Assembly: GCA_016215705.1 (NCBI GenBank) | Contig: JACRIR010000243.1 | Span: forward strand, 1-50,465 | DNA from: Candidatus Poribacteria bacterium | GTDB lineage: Bacteria > Abyssobacteria > SURF-5 | Direction: 5' to 3' | Length of the DNA stretch: 50,465 nt | Shown here: one piece after another, positions 8,869 to 17,242 of the stretch | Numbering within the stretch: the stretch's first letter is position 1 | Layout: each line of letters starts with the position of its first letter | The notes under the pieces: generated by a model | The model's input: only the letters and a program-made list of their open reading frames with translations | Told to the model about the DNA's origin: nothing | Databases searched by the model: none | Position numbers and translations under genes: made by a program

Positions 8869-11429
8869 CTTGCGCTGAGCTTGCGGCGTGACTGGCGAAA
8901 GCCAGAAAAGAAACGCTGGAATTCGCCGAAGACTTCATCGGATGCGCCACGCACTACGGGACACTGCGGCAGCGAGTTGAGAAATGTCTGCCCGTAAATT
9001 TTCTCGACAACCCGTTTGTCGAGGATGAGGACGGCGCCATGGTCGGCGCTGTTACGAATCAGTCGCCCGAATCCCTGCTTGAACTTGATTACCGCCAGAG
9101 GCACAGAATACTCGGTGAAGGCATTGCCTCCGCGCCGCTCGATGTCTTCCACTCGGGCCTGTGTGATCGGTTCGTCCGGCACTTTGAACGGGAGCTTCAC
9201 GAGCACGATACACTCGAGCGCCTCGCCCTCGACGTCCACTCCTTCCCAGAAGCTGAGCGTTCCGAACAGAACGGACGTGATATCGCGCCGGAATTTTTCC
9301 AGGAGAGTCGTGCGGTTGTCGTCCCCTTGCCGGAGGGCGTGGATGCGCATGCGCTCTTCGAGTTGCGGCGCCAACTCGGAATAGACCGAATCGAGCATGC
9401 GAAATGAGGTAAAGAGCAAGAAGGCGCGCCCCTCGCTGATAGTCAGACACCTTTGAATCGACTGAACAAGCGCCCGGTGATACTTCGGGTCCTTGACGCC
9501 AGGAATGTCAGTGGGTATGCCTATGATCGCTTGCTCAGCGAAATTAAAGGGTGAGGGCAACACCAGATACTTTACCCGGTCGTGGTCCGTCTGGTCGAGC
9601 CCTATACGCCGGGCAAGAAAGTCAAAACTGTCCACAACCGTCAGTGTTGCGGATGTGAGCACAACGGTGGGAAATTTTGAGTAGACCTGCTCGGCGAGAA
9701 AAGGACCGACATTGAGAGGGGCTGAAAGAAGCCTGACTACCGGAAACCGTTTGCGACCGGATGTTTCGATCCATCGAACACGGTCGGAGCTTTCGCCGTG
9801 CAGTACGTCTTCGATGTTGGCGACCACGACGTCGAGCCTGTTGCCCATAGCGCACAACTCGACTCGTTCGTCAATGAAGCTGATTCCCTCCTCCAGATTG
9901 TCTTCCACACTATCGAGCTTCTTTAAGATGAGCGTGAGCCTCGAAACAAAAGCGCGCAGATCGGACAGCAGTTTGCCGACATGCGGCAGGTAATCTTCGC
10001 GCCATCGCCCGTCGCTCCGGAATTCTTGCCCGATGCGAATCTTGTTTTCCGTCTCGCCTGCCGAGTGAAGGAAAACGAATTCATAGATCGCATCGAAGGC
10101 GGATGCGACTATCTGTTCCAACTCGGTTTTCCTCGGGATTATCTCGTTCTGAATGTCAAGGATGATTTCCTGAACGTGTTCGTTGACGCCCGGCAGTCGC
10201 ATCAGTTTCGCCCTCAAGAGCGTAATGAGGCCGCCTTCTTCCTCCTTCTTCTTCGTGAGGCGGTGGTGAATGCGCCCAAGCAGTCTAAGGAGACCGATGC
10301 GCGTCACTCTCGCGCCGAAATAGGAAGTCGCCGAATCCTCGATATTGTGCGCTTCGTCGAGGACAATTCTGCGGTAACCCGGGAGAATCGCCATTTCGTG
10401 ATAGTTCTGCGCTGCGGTCCTCACCGAGAGATCGGCAAAGAGGAGATGGTGATTGACGATCAGGAGGTCCGCCGAGGCGGCGCCGCGGCGCGCCTTGTTG
10501 ACAAAGCAATCAGTAAATTGCGCGCACCGTGCGCGAAGACACGTGTCGCTTTCGGCATTCACTTTTTCCCATATCTCCGGTCTGGGAACGAAATTGAGGT
10601 CGGCGAGGCTGCCGTCGCGGGTCTGTTTTGACCACTCGAGAATCGAGTGAAGAATCTCTCGCTCGTCGGGCGCGGTGAGCAAATCGAACTCCTGTTCGAG
10701 CATCGCAAGTTTTCGTTTGCAGGCATAATTGCCACGGCCTTTGACGAGGACGGCCTTGCACTTGGACTCGAGCGAGGAGAGAAGCGCCGGGATGTCCTTT
10801 TTGATGAGCTGCTCCTGCAGGTTGATCGTGTTGGTCGAAATGACTACGCGCTCCTTGTTCTTCATCGCCCACTGGATGGAGGGAATGAGATATGCAAAGC
10901 TCTTGCCGGTTCCCGTGCCCGCTTCAATTGCGGCGATTTCGTTTTCATTGAACGCGCGGGCGACGGCCTGCATCATCTGAATCTGCTGGTCTCTGCGCTC
11001 GTATTTCTTGAGTTTGCGGGCAACGGGCCCTCCGGGCATCAGTATTTGGGAAAGCCTGTCAACATCGACGATTTCAAGCTTTTCGTGACCGAATGCGGCA
11101 ACAACCTCGTAGACTTCCGTAACGTCATTGTTAATAATATAGAATCCGACGCCCGTGTGGCCGAGGCTGCTCGCGATTCCGACGTCGGCTGAAGACGGAG
11201 TCAGGGCGCCGGTAGGATGGTTATGTATGACGACGTCGCCCTGGCGCGCCAACTGAGTTATCGCAGGGACTGATTCTTCATTCCCGCGGGCCAAGGGCAT
11301 GACTTTCGTGACGACTCGCTCTTCGTCGGTGGCGCCGATGAAGAAGACTTCGTTTCCGTCAGCGCCATCGATTTCCGCCCGCATGGCCTCGAGGGCGGCA
11401 GGTGAGAACATCTTTTTGGCTGATTTCAT
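8844..11429 (-). CDS. JAMM (RadC-like) domain fused to a DinG/XPD-type iron-sulfur helicase
   Basis: The 861-residue protein starts with a JAMM/MPN-type domain (about 1-125): acidic E27 and the RadC-like metal motif H69-x-H71-P-T-G-x4-S79-S-x-D82. It continues into a superfamily 2 helicase of the DinG/XPD group: Walker A GTGTGKS (171-177), four cysteines fitting a 4Fe-4S cluster (C237, C297, C302, C308), DEAH at 358-361, and late motifs SATLT and VILDKRVVEKIYG. DinG proteins unwind DNA 5' to 3' and resolve R-loops or damaged structures. RadC-type JAMM domains have no firmly known activity, and other JAMM proteins are metalloproteases. The metal-binding residues are intact, so the domain may be active. 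Known DinG proteins usually lack this N-terminal domain; some fuse an exonuclease there instead. The SD is weak. The gene lies 115 bp downstream of the 3-hydroxyacyl-CoA dehydrogenase gene. Confidence 0.85.
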   Translation of the reverse strand: MKSAKKMFSPAALEAMRAEIDGADGNEVFFIGATDEERVVTKVMPLARGNEESVPAITQLARQGDVVIHNHPTGALTPSSADVGIASSLGHTGVGFYIINNDVTEVYEVVAAFGHEKLEIVDVDRLSQILMPGGPVARKLKKYERRDQQIQMMQAVARAFNENEIAAIEAGTGTGKSFAYLIPSIQWAMKNKERVVISTNTINLQEQLIKKDIPALLSSLESKCKAVLVKGRGNYACKRKLAMLEQEFDLLTAPDEREILHSILEWSKQTRDGSLADLNFVPRPEIWEKVNAESDTCLRARCAQFTDCFVNKARRGAASADLLIVNHHLLFADLSVRTAAQNYHEMAILPGYRRIVLDEAHNIEDSATSYFGARVTRIGLLRLLGRIHHRLTKKKEEEGGLITLLRAKLMRLPGVNEHVQEIILDIQNEIIPRKTELEQIVASAFDAIYEFVFLHSAGETENKIRIGQEFRSDGRWREDYLPHVGKLLSDLRAFVSRLTLILKKLDSVEDNLEEGISFIDERVELCAMGNRLDVVVANIEDVLHGESSDRVRWIETSGRKRFPVVRLLSAPLNVGPFLAEQVYSKFPTVVLTSATLTVVDSFDFLARRIGLDQTDHDRVKYLVLPSPFNFAEQAIIGIPTDIPGVKDPKYHRALVQSIQRCLTISEGRAFLLFTSFRMLDSVYSELAPQLEERMRIHALRQGDDNRTTLLEKFRRDITSVLFGTLSFWEGVDVEGEALECIVLVKLPFKVPDEPITQARVEDIERRGGNAFTEYSVPLAVIKFKQGFGRLIRNSADHGAVLILDKRVVEKIYGQTFLNSLPQCPVVRGASDEVFGEFQRFFSGFRQSRRKLSARKTSPPAK

Positions 11430-11544
11430 GATTTCTTAACAGTCTTTTTCACTGCTGCCCAAGAAAAAGAATCTGAACCACGGAGGGCGCGGAGGGGCGC
11501 AGAGGAAAACGAAGAGATACCAATGGCCTCCGGGTCCTTTCGCC

Positions 11545-12444
11545 TTATTCCCCTTTGAGGAAATCCGGTTGCATGTAGGCGGGGTCAGGATAAGAATAGA
11601 ATCCCTGGCCGGTCTTGACACCGAGGTGACCGCGGTCGATGTATGGTTGCAGGAACTCGCGGAGTTCCGCCCAATGACCGGGGAATCCCTTTGCAGCTAA
11701 TCCGTTGCCTATATCGCTTGCGACATCGAGCCCGACACGGTCGATTGCCCCGAAGGGGCCGTAAGACATTTGGTGGACAAGCATCCATGAACGGTCGATA
11801 TCCTCGACGCTGCCGTAGCCTCCCGCCGCCAGCCATACAGCCGCCTCGAGCCACGCGATGAACATTGAATTATGAAGAAACCCTTCCTTCTCCTTTTTCA
11901 TGACGATTGGCACTTCGCCTATGCTGCGAGCAAAGCTCTTCAGTAGCTCGACGGTTTCATCGGAAGTCCGGGTTCCGCGCATGATGTCGGCCACGCTTTT
12001 GTAACCGTGGAAATGAAGGGCGGCGAAACGGTCTTTGCGGGCGAGAGCGGTTTCCATCTCGCTTGCAAGGAGTGACGAGGTGTTTGAGGCGAAAACAGTC
12101 CTTGCGGGACACAGTTTGTCAAACTGCGAATACACTTTATGTTTCAAGTCGATTTTTTCGGAAACGGCTTCGATAAGGATGTCCGCATTGGCGGCGGCTT
12201 CGGCCGGATCGGTCACTGTTCTGATGCGACTCAGCGAAGCTTCGACCTCCTGCTGCGTGGTCAACCCCTGCTTTATCCAATACTGCGCCATGAACTGGTG
12301 TCGGAATTCCAGCGCCTGCAGCGCCGTTTCAGAGACGTCGTAGACTAATACATCATACCCGTGAAGGGCACAGCCAAGCGAGATGCGCGAGCCCATTGTT
12401 CCCGCGCCGAGCACCAATACGTTCTTAACGTTCTCGATCTTCAT
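11545..12444 (-). CDS. 3-hydroxyacyl-CoA dehydrogenase family protein
   Basis: The 299-residue protein has the NAD-binding GAGTMG near the N-terminus, NTSSLLASEM in the middle and a C-terminal helical dimerisation domain with FLHNSMF, GPFGAIDRVGLDV and GVKTGQGFYSYPDP, the usual C-terminal signature. Family members oxidise L-3-hydroxyacyl-CoA to 3-ketoacyl-CoA with NAD. The catalytic-histidine segment reads LHFHGYKSVADIM in place of the common HFFNP, and the usual PGF is replaced by EGF, so the substrate may differ from classical beta-oxidation intermediates. SD AGAGGGG precedes the ATG. It lies 129 bp downstream of an acetoacetate decarboxylase-family gene on the same strand, suggesting a shared pathway. 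Confidence 0.85.
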   Translation of the reverse strand: MKIENVKNVLVLGAGTMGSRISLGCALHGYDVLVYDVSETALQALEFRHQFMAQYWIKQGLTTQQEVEASLSRIRTVTDPAEAAANADILIEAVSEKIDLKHKVYSQFDKLCPARTVFASNTSSLLASEMETALARKDRFAALHFHGYKSVADIMRGTRTSDETVELLKSFARSIGEVPIVMKKEKEGFLHNSMFIAWLEAAVWLAAGGYGSVEDIDRSWMLVHQMSYGPFGAIDRVGLDVASDIGNGLAAKGFPGHWAELREFLQPYIDRGHLGVKTGQGFYSYPDPAYMQPDFLKGE

Positions 12445-12573
12445 GCCTTTTCCCCTCTAGCGAGAGTTCAGAGTTTATGGTTCATGGTTTTGGGTTTTGG
12501 CATCGCGTTGCCCAATTCTTTTTGCAACTCTCCCATCTTCCCCCGTCTTTCGTTTTTTGCTTTCGTCTTTCCT

Positions 12574-13467
12574 CTACTCCATAGGATGCTGCTGATATAT
12601 CAACAGGTCGTTTGAACCGCGAGTTATGACAGCGCCCTGGTATTGCACGATAGGGAGTTTCTTGAGAACGCTGACGACGCGGTGAGACAGCGGGGCTTTT
12701 TCCCATTCGGTCTCGTGGAACATGACTTTCCCCTGCCCGACAAGAATCTCCTTGAGATCGCTTTTTGCGGGCAAAGCGGTGGCGTTGCTGACATCTGCTC
12801 CGCGCAGGTCGCACGAGGGAATATACTTCCAACCCATCCAAATCTTGCCCTTGTTGCGTTCGGCCATGGCTTTGAGCTCTTCATCCGTGGGTTTTCGCAA
12901 GTCCCACACCTCGCCTTCGAGGAGGAGGGTTCCATTCTCGGAGACGGTAAAACCTTTCTTGTCGTCGCGCATCCATGCGTCCGGGATTTCACCGAAGAGT
13001 TTGGGAGCGCCGAGGACTTCTCTGCCGAGCAAGATCGGGAAGAAATTGTTTTCCCACAAGACGAGCGCGAAATTCCCCTCGGCGATGTCGCGCTTGCCGA
13101 CAAACCGAGCCGCAGCGTTTATCGAAACAAGATTGTAACCGCCACCAGCCATGAAATCGACCCCACGACACATGACGAATGTGACCGAAATGAGCGGAAT
13201 GTCTGCCGGAACAAAACCGGGCGGGAGAAGAGGCGCGATGGCTTCGCGTTCGGTCAAGTACATAATGGTGATAGCCGTGTTGTCCTCATAGTGGGCCACC
13301 TTTCCGTCCCATCCCGTTGTGGCGGTTCCGAAGTGTCCGGGCATAACATATGGCTTATCCGGCTCATATTCGAATCCGATTGCTGCACCTGAGAGAAAAG
13401 CAGACCCGACGATATTCATGAGCATTACGATCATAATTGCGACAAAACCCGTGGTCCGTCTCCGCAT
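12574..13467 (-). CDS. Acetoacetate decarboxylase-family protein with N-terminal membrane or export segment
   Basis: The 297-residue protein starts at the ATG at 13467, which follows GGAGG; an upstream in-frame Met lacks an SD. Residues 1-31 are a basic run (MRRRTT) and a long hydrophobic stretch (FVAIMIVMLMNIVGSAFLSGAA), a signal peptide or membrane anchor. The rest fits the acetoacetate decarboxylase superfamily: LPPGFVP, ENNFFPILLGREVLGAPKLFGEIPDAW and a C-terminal beta-rich part. The lysine in GAPKL is the likely Schiff-base position. Classical acetoacetate decarboxylase is cytosolic and converts acetoacetate to acetone and CO2; this superfamily has many members of unknown substrate. Predicted export is the odd feature. 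A paralogue without it lies at 47714-48451. Confidence 0.75.
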   Translation of the reverse strand: MRRRTTGFVAIMIVMLMNIVGSAFLSGAAIGFEYEPDKPYVMPGHFGTATTGWDGKVAHYEDNTAITIMYLTEREAIAPLLPPGFVPADIPLISVTFVMCRGVDFMAGGGYNLVSINAAARFVGKRDIAEGNFALVLWENNFFPILLGREVLGAPKLFGEIPDAWMRDDKKGFTVSENGTLLLEGEVWDLRKPTDEELKAMAERNKGKIWMGWKYIPSCDLRGADVSNATALPAKSDLKEILVGQGKVMFHETEWEKAPLSHRVVSVLKKLPIVQYQGAVITRGSNDLLIYQQHPME

Positions 13468-13555
13468 ATTGAATCCTCCGTGTGGTGTTCGCGTCTTGGG
13501 AAGGGCATTGTCCCGCGCCGACTCACACTCGAGCATGCGCGGGCTTCAGTGCGCT

Positions 13556-13585
13556 ATTATACCAATCGCGGTCGCCGCGCGGCAA
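13556..13585 (-). promoter_or_regulatory. Promoter for the exported decarboxylase-family gene
   Basis: On the minus strand TATAAT (13561-13556) is preceded by TG-G, an extended -10, and by TTGCCG at an 18-nt spacing (13585-13580). Initiation near 13549 gives a leader of about 80 nt. Confidence 0.55.
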
Positions 13586-13765
13586 GGCGGAGCGGGAAAG
13601 GGAGAGGGGGCCTGCCAAGAAACATCGCAAAGGCAGACACGAAAACATCGCGAAGAAAAGATTCTTGCGGACTACTGCCGCGCGGTTCTTGCAGATCGGC
13701 GTCGGGGCCAACATGTTTCGGATTGCGGACTAAGGATTGAAATCGCAGACAAGAACCGCGAACAA

Positions 13766-13794
13766 ATGAGATTCTTCGCTTCGCTCAGAATGAC
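13766..13794. repeat. Dispersed 29-bp intergenic repeat, copy 1
   Basis: The sequence around GAGATTCTTCGCTTCGCTC followed by AGAATGAC recurs with two mismatches at 15180-15208. Both copies are intergenic. Part of it (GAATGAC) recurs as an inverted repeat at 16035-16058. Such words are common small intergenic repeats in many bacterial genomes; no function is known. Confidence 0.7.
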
Positions 13795-13846
13795 CTATTG
13801 TGGATCACTGGCAAACAGCGAAGTCTGCGGATAAGAGAGGTGAGAA

Positions 13847-13925
13847 TGGTCGGGGCGGCCGGATTTGAACCGGCGACCTCCTGCTCCCAAGGCAGGCGCG
13901 CTAAACCAAGCTGCGCTACGCCCCG
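13847..13925 (-). tRNA. tRNA-Pro (anticodon TGG)
   Basis: The minus strand folds as a complete cloverleaf: acceptor CGGGGCG with CGCCCCG, a T-arm containing GGTTCAAATCC, and an anticodon arm CCTGC-CTTGGGA-GCAGG, giving anticodon TGG (UGG), proline. The discriminator base is A and the CCA end is encoded (13849-13847). It charges proline for CCN codons. Confidence 0.97.
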
Positions 13926-13987
13926 AAAACGGCTAAGTGGTCTGTTTCCCAGATTCAATCACGTTTCTCACTAGAGCAAGCATGCGA

Positions 13988-14008
13988 GGGCGACCCACCG
14001 GGTCGCCC
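13988..14008. repeat. Perfect 9-bp inverted repeat, intergenic hairpin
   Basis: GGGCGACCC, a 3-nt spacer and GGGTCGCCC form a perfect hairpin in the leader between the tRNA-Pro promoter and the tRNA. It has no T-tract, so it is probably a dispersed intergenic repeat rather than a terminator. Confidence 0.65.
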
Positions 14009-14061
14009 CTACGTAAGAGCGGGGATACGTGACCGTATTTATGAAAACATATACTACGTGA

Positions 14062-14091
14062 ATTATAAGCTGAACATGCCGACGCTGTCAA
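14062..14091 (-). promoter_or_regulatory. Consensus promoter for tRNA-Pro
   Basis: The minus strand has TTGACA (14091-14086), an 18-nt spacer and TATAAT (14067-14062). Both hexamers are perfect. The only downstream gene on this strand before the decarboxylase-family gene is tRNA-Pro, about 130 nt from the predicted start. Confidence 0.75.
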
Positions 14092-14111
14092 TGTGGAGGA
14101 AGGTTCGTCTT

Positions 14112-14879
14112 TTACGGCTTGATGAGAAGCAGGACGCCGGAGAGGAGGAGCATGGCGCTAATGGCGCGTGTGAAGGTGGTGTCGCTCACTTTGAAGTGCA
14201 TCCTGGAGCCGAGTATCAGTCCGAGAATCAGGGCCGGGAGCAAAAAGAGGTCGAACCGAAGAACGTCAAGATTGATGAGCGAGTTCTTTGCATAGAGGAG
14301 AATTCGAAAACTATCGTGCAGCAAGAAGAGAATCACGAGTTGAGAGCGGAATGATGTCTTGTCCTCGGCGAAATGGTGGACATAGATGACCAGCGGCGGC
14401 CCGCTCGTTCCGAACAGGCCACCGAGTACACCGGACAGAATGCCTGCGACCACGCCGATCGGCCCGCGGAATTTAGGGGCCTCATGCTGGCGCACGCGCA
14501 GCAATATGTGACACGCAAAGAGAACAATCACGATTCCCAATATTCTCTTTAGCATTCCGGTGTCAAGATTCTCCAGCCTCCCGGCGCCGGCATTCTTCAA
14601 GAGGTATGTTCCAATCCATGTGCCGACGGCCATAGCGACTGCCACTATGATGACCATGCGCTCCTTGAAGAAATGGAGTTTATTCACGCTGAGGACGATC
14701 ACTGAGAAGAAACCCGCAAGGAGGACCAGAGGAACGGCAAACCGGAGGTCAAGAATAAGGAGCAAAAAGGGAACCGACATCAGGGCGAAGCCGAATCCGG
14801 AGAAACCGGTGACTATCGCTGAGACGAAATAGATGACGCTGCAGATTGCGATGGCCGTCAATGATGGTTCAGGAGCCAT
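14112..14879 (-). CDS. TauE/SafE family membrane permease (sulfite exporter type)
   Basis: The 255-residue protein is mostly hydrophobic with about seven to eight membrane segments. Two related halves carry GFSGFGFALMSVPFLLLI near the N-terminus and GILSGVLGGLFGTSGPPLVIY in the middle, the repeated glycine-rich signatures of the TauE/SafE (DUF81) family. Members move sulfite, sulfoacetate or other small organic anions out of the cell, but most are uncharacterised. No neighbour indicates a substrate. No SD is seen upstream of the ATG at 14879, so the start is uncertain by a few codons. Confidence 0.85.
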   Translation of the reverse strand: MAPEPSLTAIAICSVIYFVSAIVTGFSGFGFALMSVPFLLLILDLRFAVPLVLLAGFFSVIVLSVNKLHFFKERMVIIVAVAMAVGTWIGTYLLKNAGAGRLENLDTGMLKRILGIVIVLFACHILLRVRQHEAPKFRGPIGVVAGILSGVLGGLFGTSGPPLVIYVHHFAEDKTSFRSQLVILFLLHDSFRILLYAKNSLINLDVLRFDLFLLPALILGLILGSRMHFKVSDTTFTRAISAMLLLSGVLLLIKP

Positions 14880-15025
14880 ATGAGAGGGAATCCAAGTTCC
14901 AAGAACTAAGGTCCAAAGTTTGAGGTTTCAAGTTTCAGATTTCCTGTCAACTTCGTGTCGTTCTTGCCTAAACTATCCTCGCGGACGGGTAAGAGGGTTC
15001 CCGATCTGCGCTGGGTTCCTACTTA

Positions 15026-15056
15026 AATCCCCCCTTCCCCCCTTTACAAAAGGGGG
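15026..15056. repeat. C-rich hairpin repeat, copy 1
   Basis: AAT-C6-TT-C6-TTT-ACAAAA-G5 recurs almost identically at 27705-27736. The CCCCCTTT and AAAGGGGG blocks form a hairpin. Similar elements are scattered through many unrelated bacterial genomes. Confidence 0.7.
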
Positions 15057-15179
15057 AAGACTGACGACCCACTACCGCATGTCTTGCACGCCCACCGCGC
15101 AGGGACAGGCTACCTTCTCCCGTGTGAAAGGGGGGAATTCGCATAGTTTATCCTGAGCAAAGAAAAGGTGTCTCATGGC

Positions 15180-15208
15180 ATGAGATTCTTCGCTTCGCGC
15201 GGAATGAC
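15180..15208. repeat. Dispersed 29-bp intergenic repeat, copy 2
   Basis: Second copy of the repeat at 13766-13794, differing at two positions (CGCTCAG versus CGCGCGG). Confidence 0.7.
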
Positions 15209-15335
15209 GGTCAAGGACTCGGAATGACATTTCTCATGAGTTTCCTCGCGCCAGCCAGAATAACAGCGAAGAGTCCGGAATGGCATTCCTTGTTAGTGCA
15301 TGAAACCGACCCGCATGTGGAGACGATGATTCGAA

Positions 15336-15920
15336 TTACACGAGCGATTCACCTATGCTCCGCGCCTTCGCCATCATTTCGGCATTGTTGCGCGCGGAGC
15401 TCTTATCGTTCTCAGAGCCGCAATGGGTGACAAATTCTGTCGAGGAAGCGCTCATGATCGTCGTCACAAGGTTAAGCCAATCGAGTGTTTGCTGGTACAT
15501 CTCCGGAACGGCATCGCCCTGCGAGGTTACTATCACGAATTTCTTGCCGCCGGGGAACGTGGAGAACGTGCTTTCTTCTCCCGTCTCAGGGCTCGTTTCG
15601 TGTCCCATGTAACAGTAGAAACGGTCGATGAGCATTTTAATCTGGGCGCTGACATGGAACCAGTATATGGGGGTTCCCAGGATGATCGCATCGCAGTCCT
15701 TCATTTCCACGAGCAAAGGCGACAGATCGTCTTTAGTGGCGCACTGGCCCGGCTTTTTCTTGCAGACCTCACAACCCTGGCACCCCTTGATGTTCAGTTG
15801 GTTCAGATTCACCAGGCGCGTCTCCGCGCCTTTGTCGGCGGCCCCTTTGAGGACGGCCTCGACCAGAGTCATGGTGTTCGCATTTTTTCTCGGACTGGCA
15901 TTGAAGCCTATGACTTTCAC
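15336..15920 (-). CDS. NADPH-dependent FMN reductase / flavodoxin-fold protein with CxxC motifs
   Basis: The 194-residue protein begins MKVIGFNASPRKNANT, the FMN phosphate-binding loop of the NADPH-dependent FMN reductase family. It also has ILGTPIYWFHVSAQIKMLIDRF and the cysteine cluster CQGCEVCKKKPGQC (about residues 48-61), typical of iron-sulfur flavoproteins and related reductases in anaerobes. It probably transfers electrons between FMN and a partner or reduces small molecules in the cytosol. The start codon is GTG, with AAGGAG 8 nt upstream. A TGATATAAT extended -10 lies about 100 nt upstream. It sits alone between repeat-rich stretches. Confidence 0.85.
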   Translation of the reverse strand: MKVIGFNASPRKNANTMTLVEAVLKGAADKGAETRLVNLNQLNIKGCQGCEVCKKKPGQCATKDDLSPLLVEMKDCDAIILGTPIYWFHVSAQIKMLIDRFYCYMGHETSPETGEESTFSTFPGGKKFVIVTSQGDAVPEMYQQTLDWLNLVTTIMSASSTEFVTHCGSENDKSSARNNAEMMAKARSIGESLV

Positions 15921-16434
15921 CGTTGTTCTCCTTTTCTTTTTGCCGTTGAGCGCGCCGAGAACACTGAAGTATCGACGGGATTGTTTCGGCCCGCTTCCAG
16001 ATTATGAAGATGTATTATATCACACTGCCCCGCAGAATGACCCAACGCATTGTCATTCCGCACAGAGCGCAAAGGACGCAATGAATTGCGCCCCCACGGA
16101 TATGGAATCGATCATCGGACGGACTCTCAGATCATCGTTGTCAAAGTAGCCAAGACCGGCGGCGCTTTCTATGCCTCGAGCACGGCGCCTGCGGAGGCCG
16201 GACCCACAAGCTTGGGTTTGAGGGTTTGGGTGCAAAATAAATGTAGACTCGGTAGCAGGCAGAACGAGAATGACAAAGTAGCAAAAACGCAGCGGCACAC
16301 TTTCCATAAGTCGACGGATGTGGTTACAATAGTGATGGTTGAAAGACGGTGGGCGACTCGATGTCTGGTGTCAAAGGCAGAGAAGGTCTAGAGCCCAAAC
16401 TTCGCGCGTTACGAGACTCGAAAAGGGGGTTACT
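15921..16434. other. Intergenic region between divergent flavodoxin and HEAT genes
   Basis: No convincing gene is seen. A minus-strand extended -10 lies at 16014-16022. GAATGAC (16035-16041) and GTCATTC (16052-16058) form a 7-bp inverted repeat. A TACAAT at 16325-16330 could be a weak plus-strand -10 for the HEAT gene. Confidence 0.5.
16014..16022 (-). promoter_or_regulatory. Extended -10 promoter for the flavodoxin-fold gene
   Basis: The minus strand reads TGATATAAT, a TGN extended -10 with perfect TATAAT. No good -35 is seen. Initiation near 16007 gives a leader of about 87 nt. Confidence 0.5.
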
Positions 16435-17088
16435 GTGGCGGGACTGGTCGATGAGATACGAGAAGCGCTGGTCGCGGACGGCTCTTTAGACGGACATGGG
16501 CCATATCCGGAGCGCGAGTTAGTTCGTGCGTTGCTCATGCTTATCAACGACACCGAAGAGTTGGTTCGCCAGAGAGCGTGTTGGGAGCTTGGCAGGGCAG
16601 TTTCCCGTATGAGTGAATCCAAGATCGAGGTTTTCATCCAACGACTGTTGTGGAGGCTCAACCCCGAATCGGGTGACAATCCGATGGGGGTGCCGGAGGC
16701 GCTTGGAGAGATCGGATATCGCGCACCGGAGCAAATCAGGAACGCAGTTTGCGTTTTCTTGCAGTATCTGGACGATGAGAGGCTGCGGCCGGGCCTGCTT
16801 CAGGCTGTCGGGAGGGTCGGCCAGAGATTATCTGACGTTTTCACCGAACATTTCAGCGCAATCTCTCCTTACCTTGGCGACAAAGACCCTATTATCTCCG
16901 GCAACGCAGTGCTCGCCCTTGCAAGGATATCGCGCGGAGATGCAACAGAAACGACAGACGTTGTTGGAAATGACGAGCGCGAGGTCAGAATCTACTGTAG
17001 AGGTGAATATCGGAGAATGGCGCTGTGTGAGCTTGTCAGTCACGATTGCGTGAATGAGGATGCTCTCTGTTTTGTGACAGGCAACTAA
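16435..17088 (+). CDS. HEAT-repeat-like protein, function unknown
   Basis: The 217-residue protein starts at a GTG with AAAAGGGGG 5 nt upstream; the open frame extends 32 codons further but without an SD. It contains helical pairs typical of HEAT repeats: ELVRALLMLINDTEELVRQRACWELGRA, GVPEALGEIG, RPGLLQAVGRVGQ and PIISGNAVLALARI. The tail has cysteines in IYCRGEYRRMALCELVSHDC. Such alpha-solenoids usually bind other proteins. It resembles small HEAT proteins found in Deltaproteobacteria, but I cannot name a function. It is followed 154 bp later by the UVR-motif gene, which has its own promoter. Confidence 0.7.
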   Translation: MAGLVDEIREALVADGSLDGHGPYPERELVRALLMLINDTEELVRQRACWELGRAVSRMSESKIEVFIQRLLWRLNPESGDNPMGVPEALGEIGYRAPEQIRNAVCVFLQYLDDERLRPGLLQAVGRVGQRLSDVFTEHFSAISPYLGDKDPIISGNAVLALARISRGDATETTDVVGNDEREVRIYCRGEYRRMALCELVSHDCVNEDALCFVTGN

Positions 17089-17176
17089 GAAAGAGACGAA
17101 AAGTGAAGCATTTGGTGTTGGATCAGGGTTGGCCGCACGAGGCGCTGCATCCAGAGTCCAGCCGTCGTTATTTTTC

Positions 17177-17205
17177 TTGACATATCACCGGTTGGATAAT
17201 ATAAT
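17177..17205 (+). promoter_or_regulatory. Perfect consensus promoter for the UVR-motif gene
   Basis: TTGACA (17177-17182), a 17-nt spacer and TATAAT (17200-17205) match the sigma-70 consensus at every hexamer position. Initiation near 17212 gives a leader of about 30 nt before the ATG at 17243. Confidence 0.85.
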
Positions 17206-17242
17206 TCAATTATAGCGTTTCGTTCAGCCCGAGGGTCTCCTT

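Larger units (their letters stand above)
13468..13846. other. Gene-poor stretch between the decarboxylase-family gene and tRNA-Pro
   Basis: No credible protein gene is seen. The stretch holds the minus-strand promoter at 13556-13585, a copy of the 29-bp dispersed repeat at 13766-13794, and low-complexity sequence. Several overlapping short frames exist but none has an SD or recognisable domains. Confidence 0.6.
14880..15335. other. Gene-free repeat-rich stretch
   Basis: There is no credible gene. It contains text-like low-complexity AAGTTCCAAGAAC and GGTTTCAAGTTTC words (14890-14945), a C-rich hairpin repeat (15026-15056) and a second copy of the 29-bp repeat (15180-15208). It reads as an accumulation site for small intergenic repeats. 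Confidence 0.6.

Noticed and set aside
13466-13834. Overlapping plus-strand frames in the tRNA-Pro upstream region
   Set aside because: They share sequence with dispersed intergenic repeats and have no SD or homology-like features.
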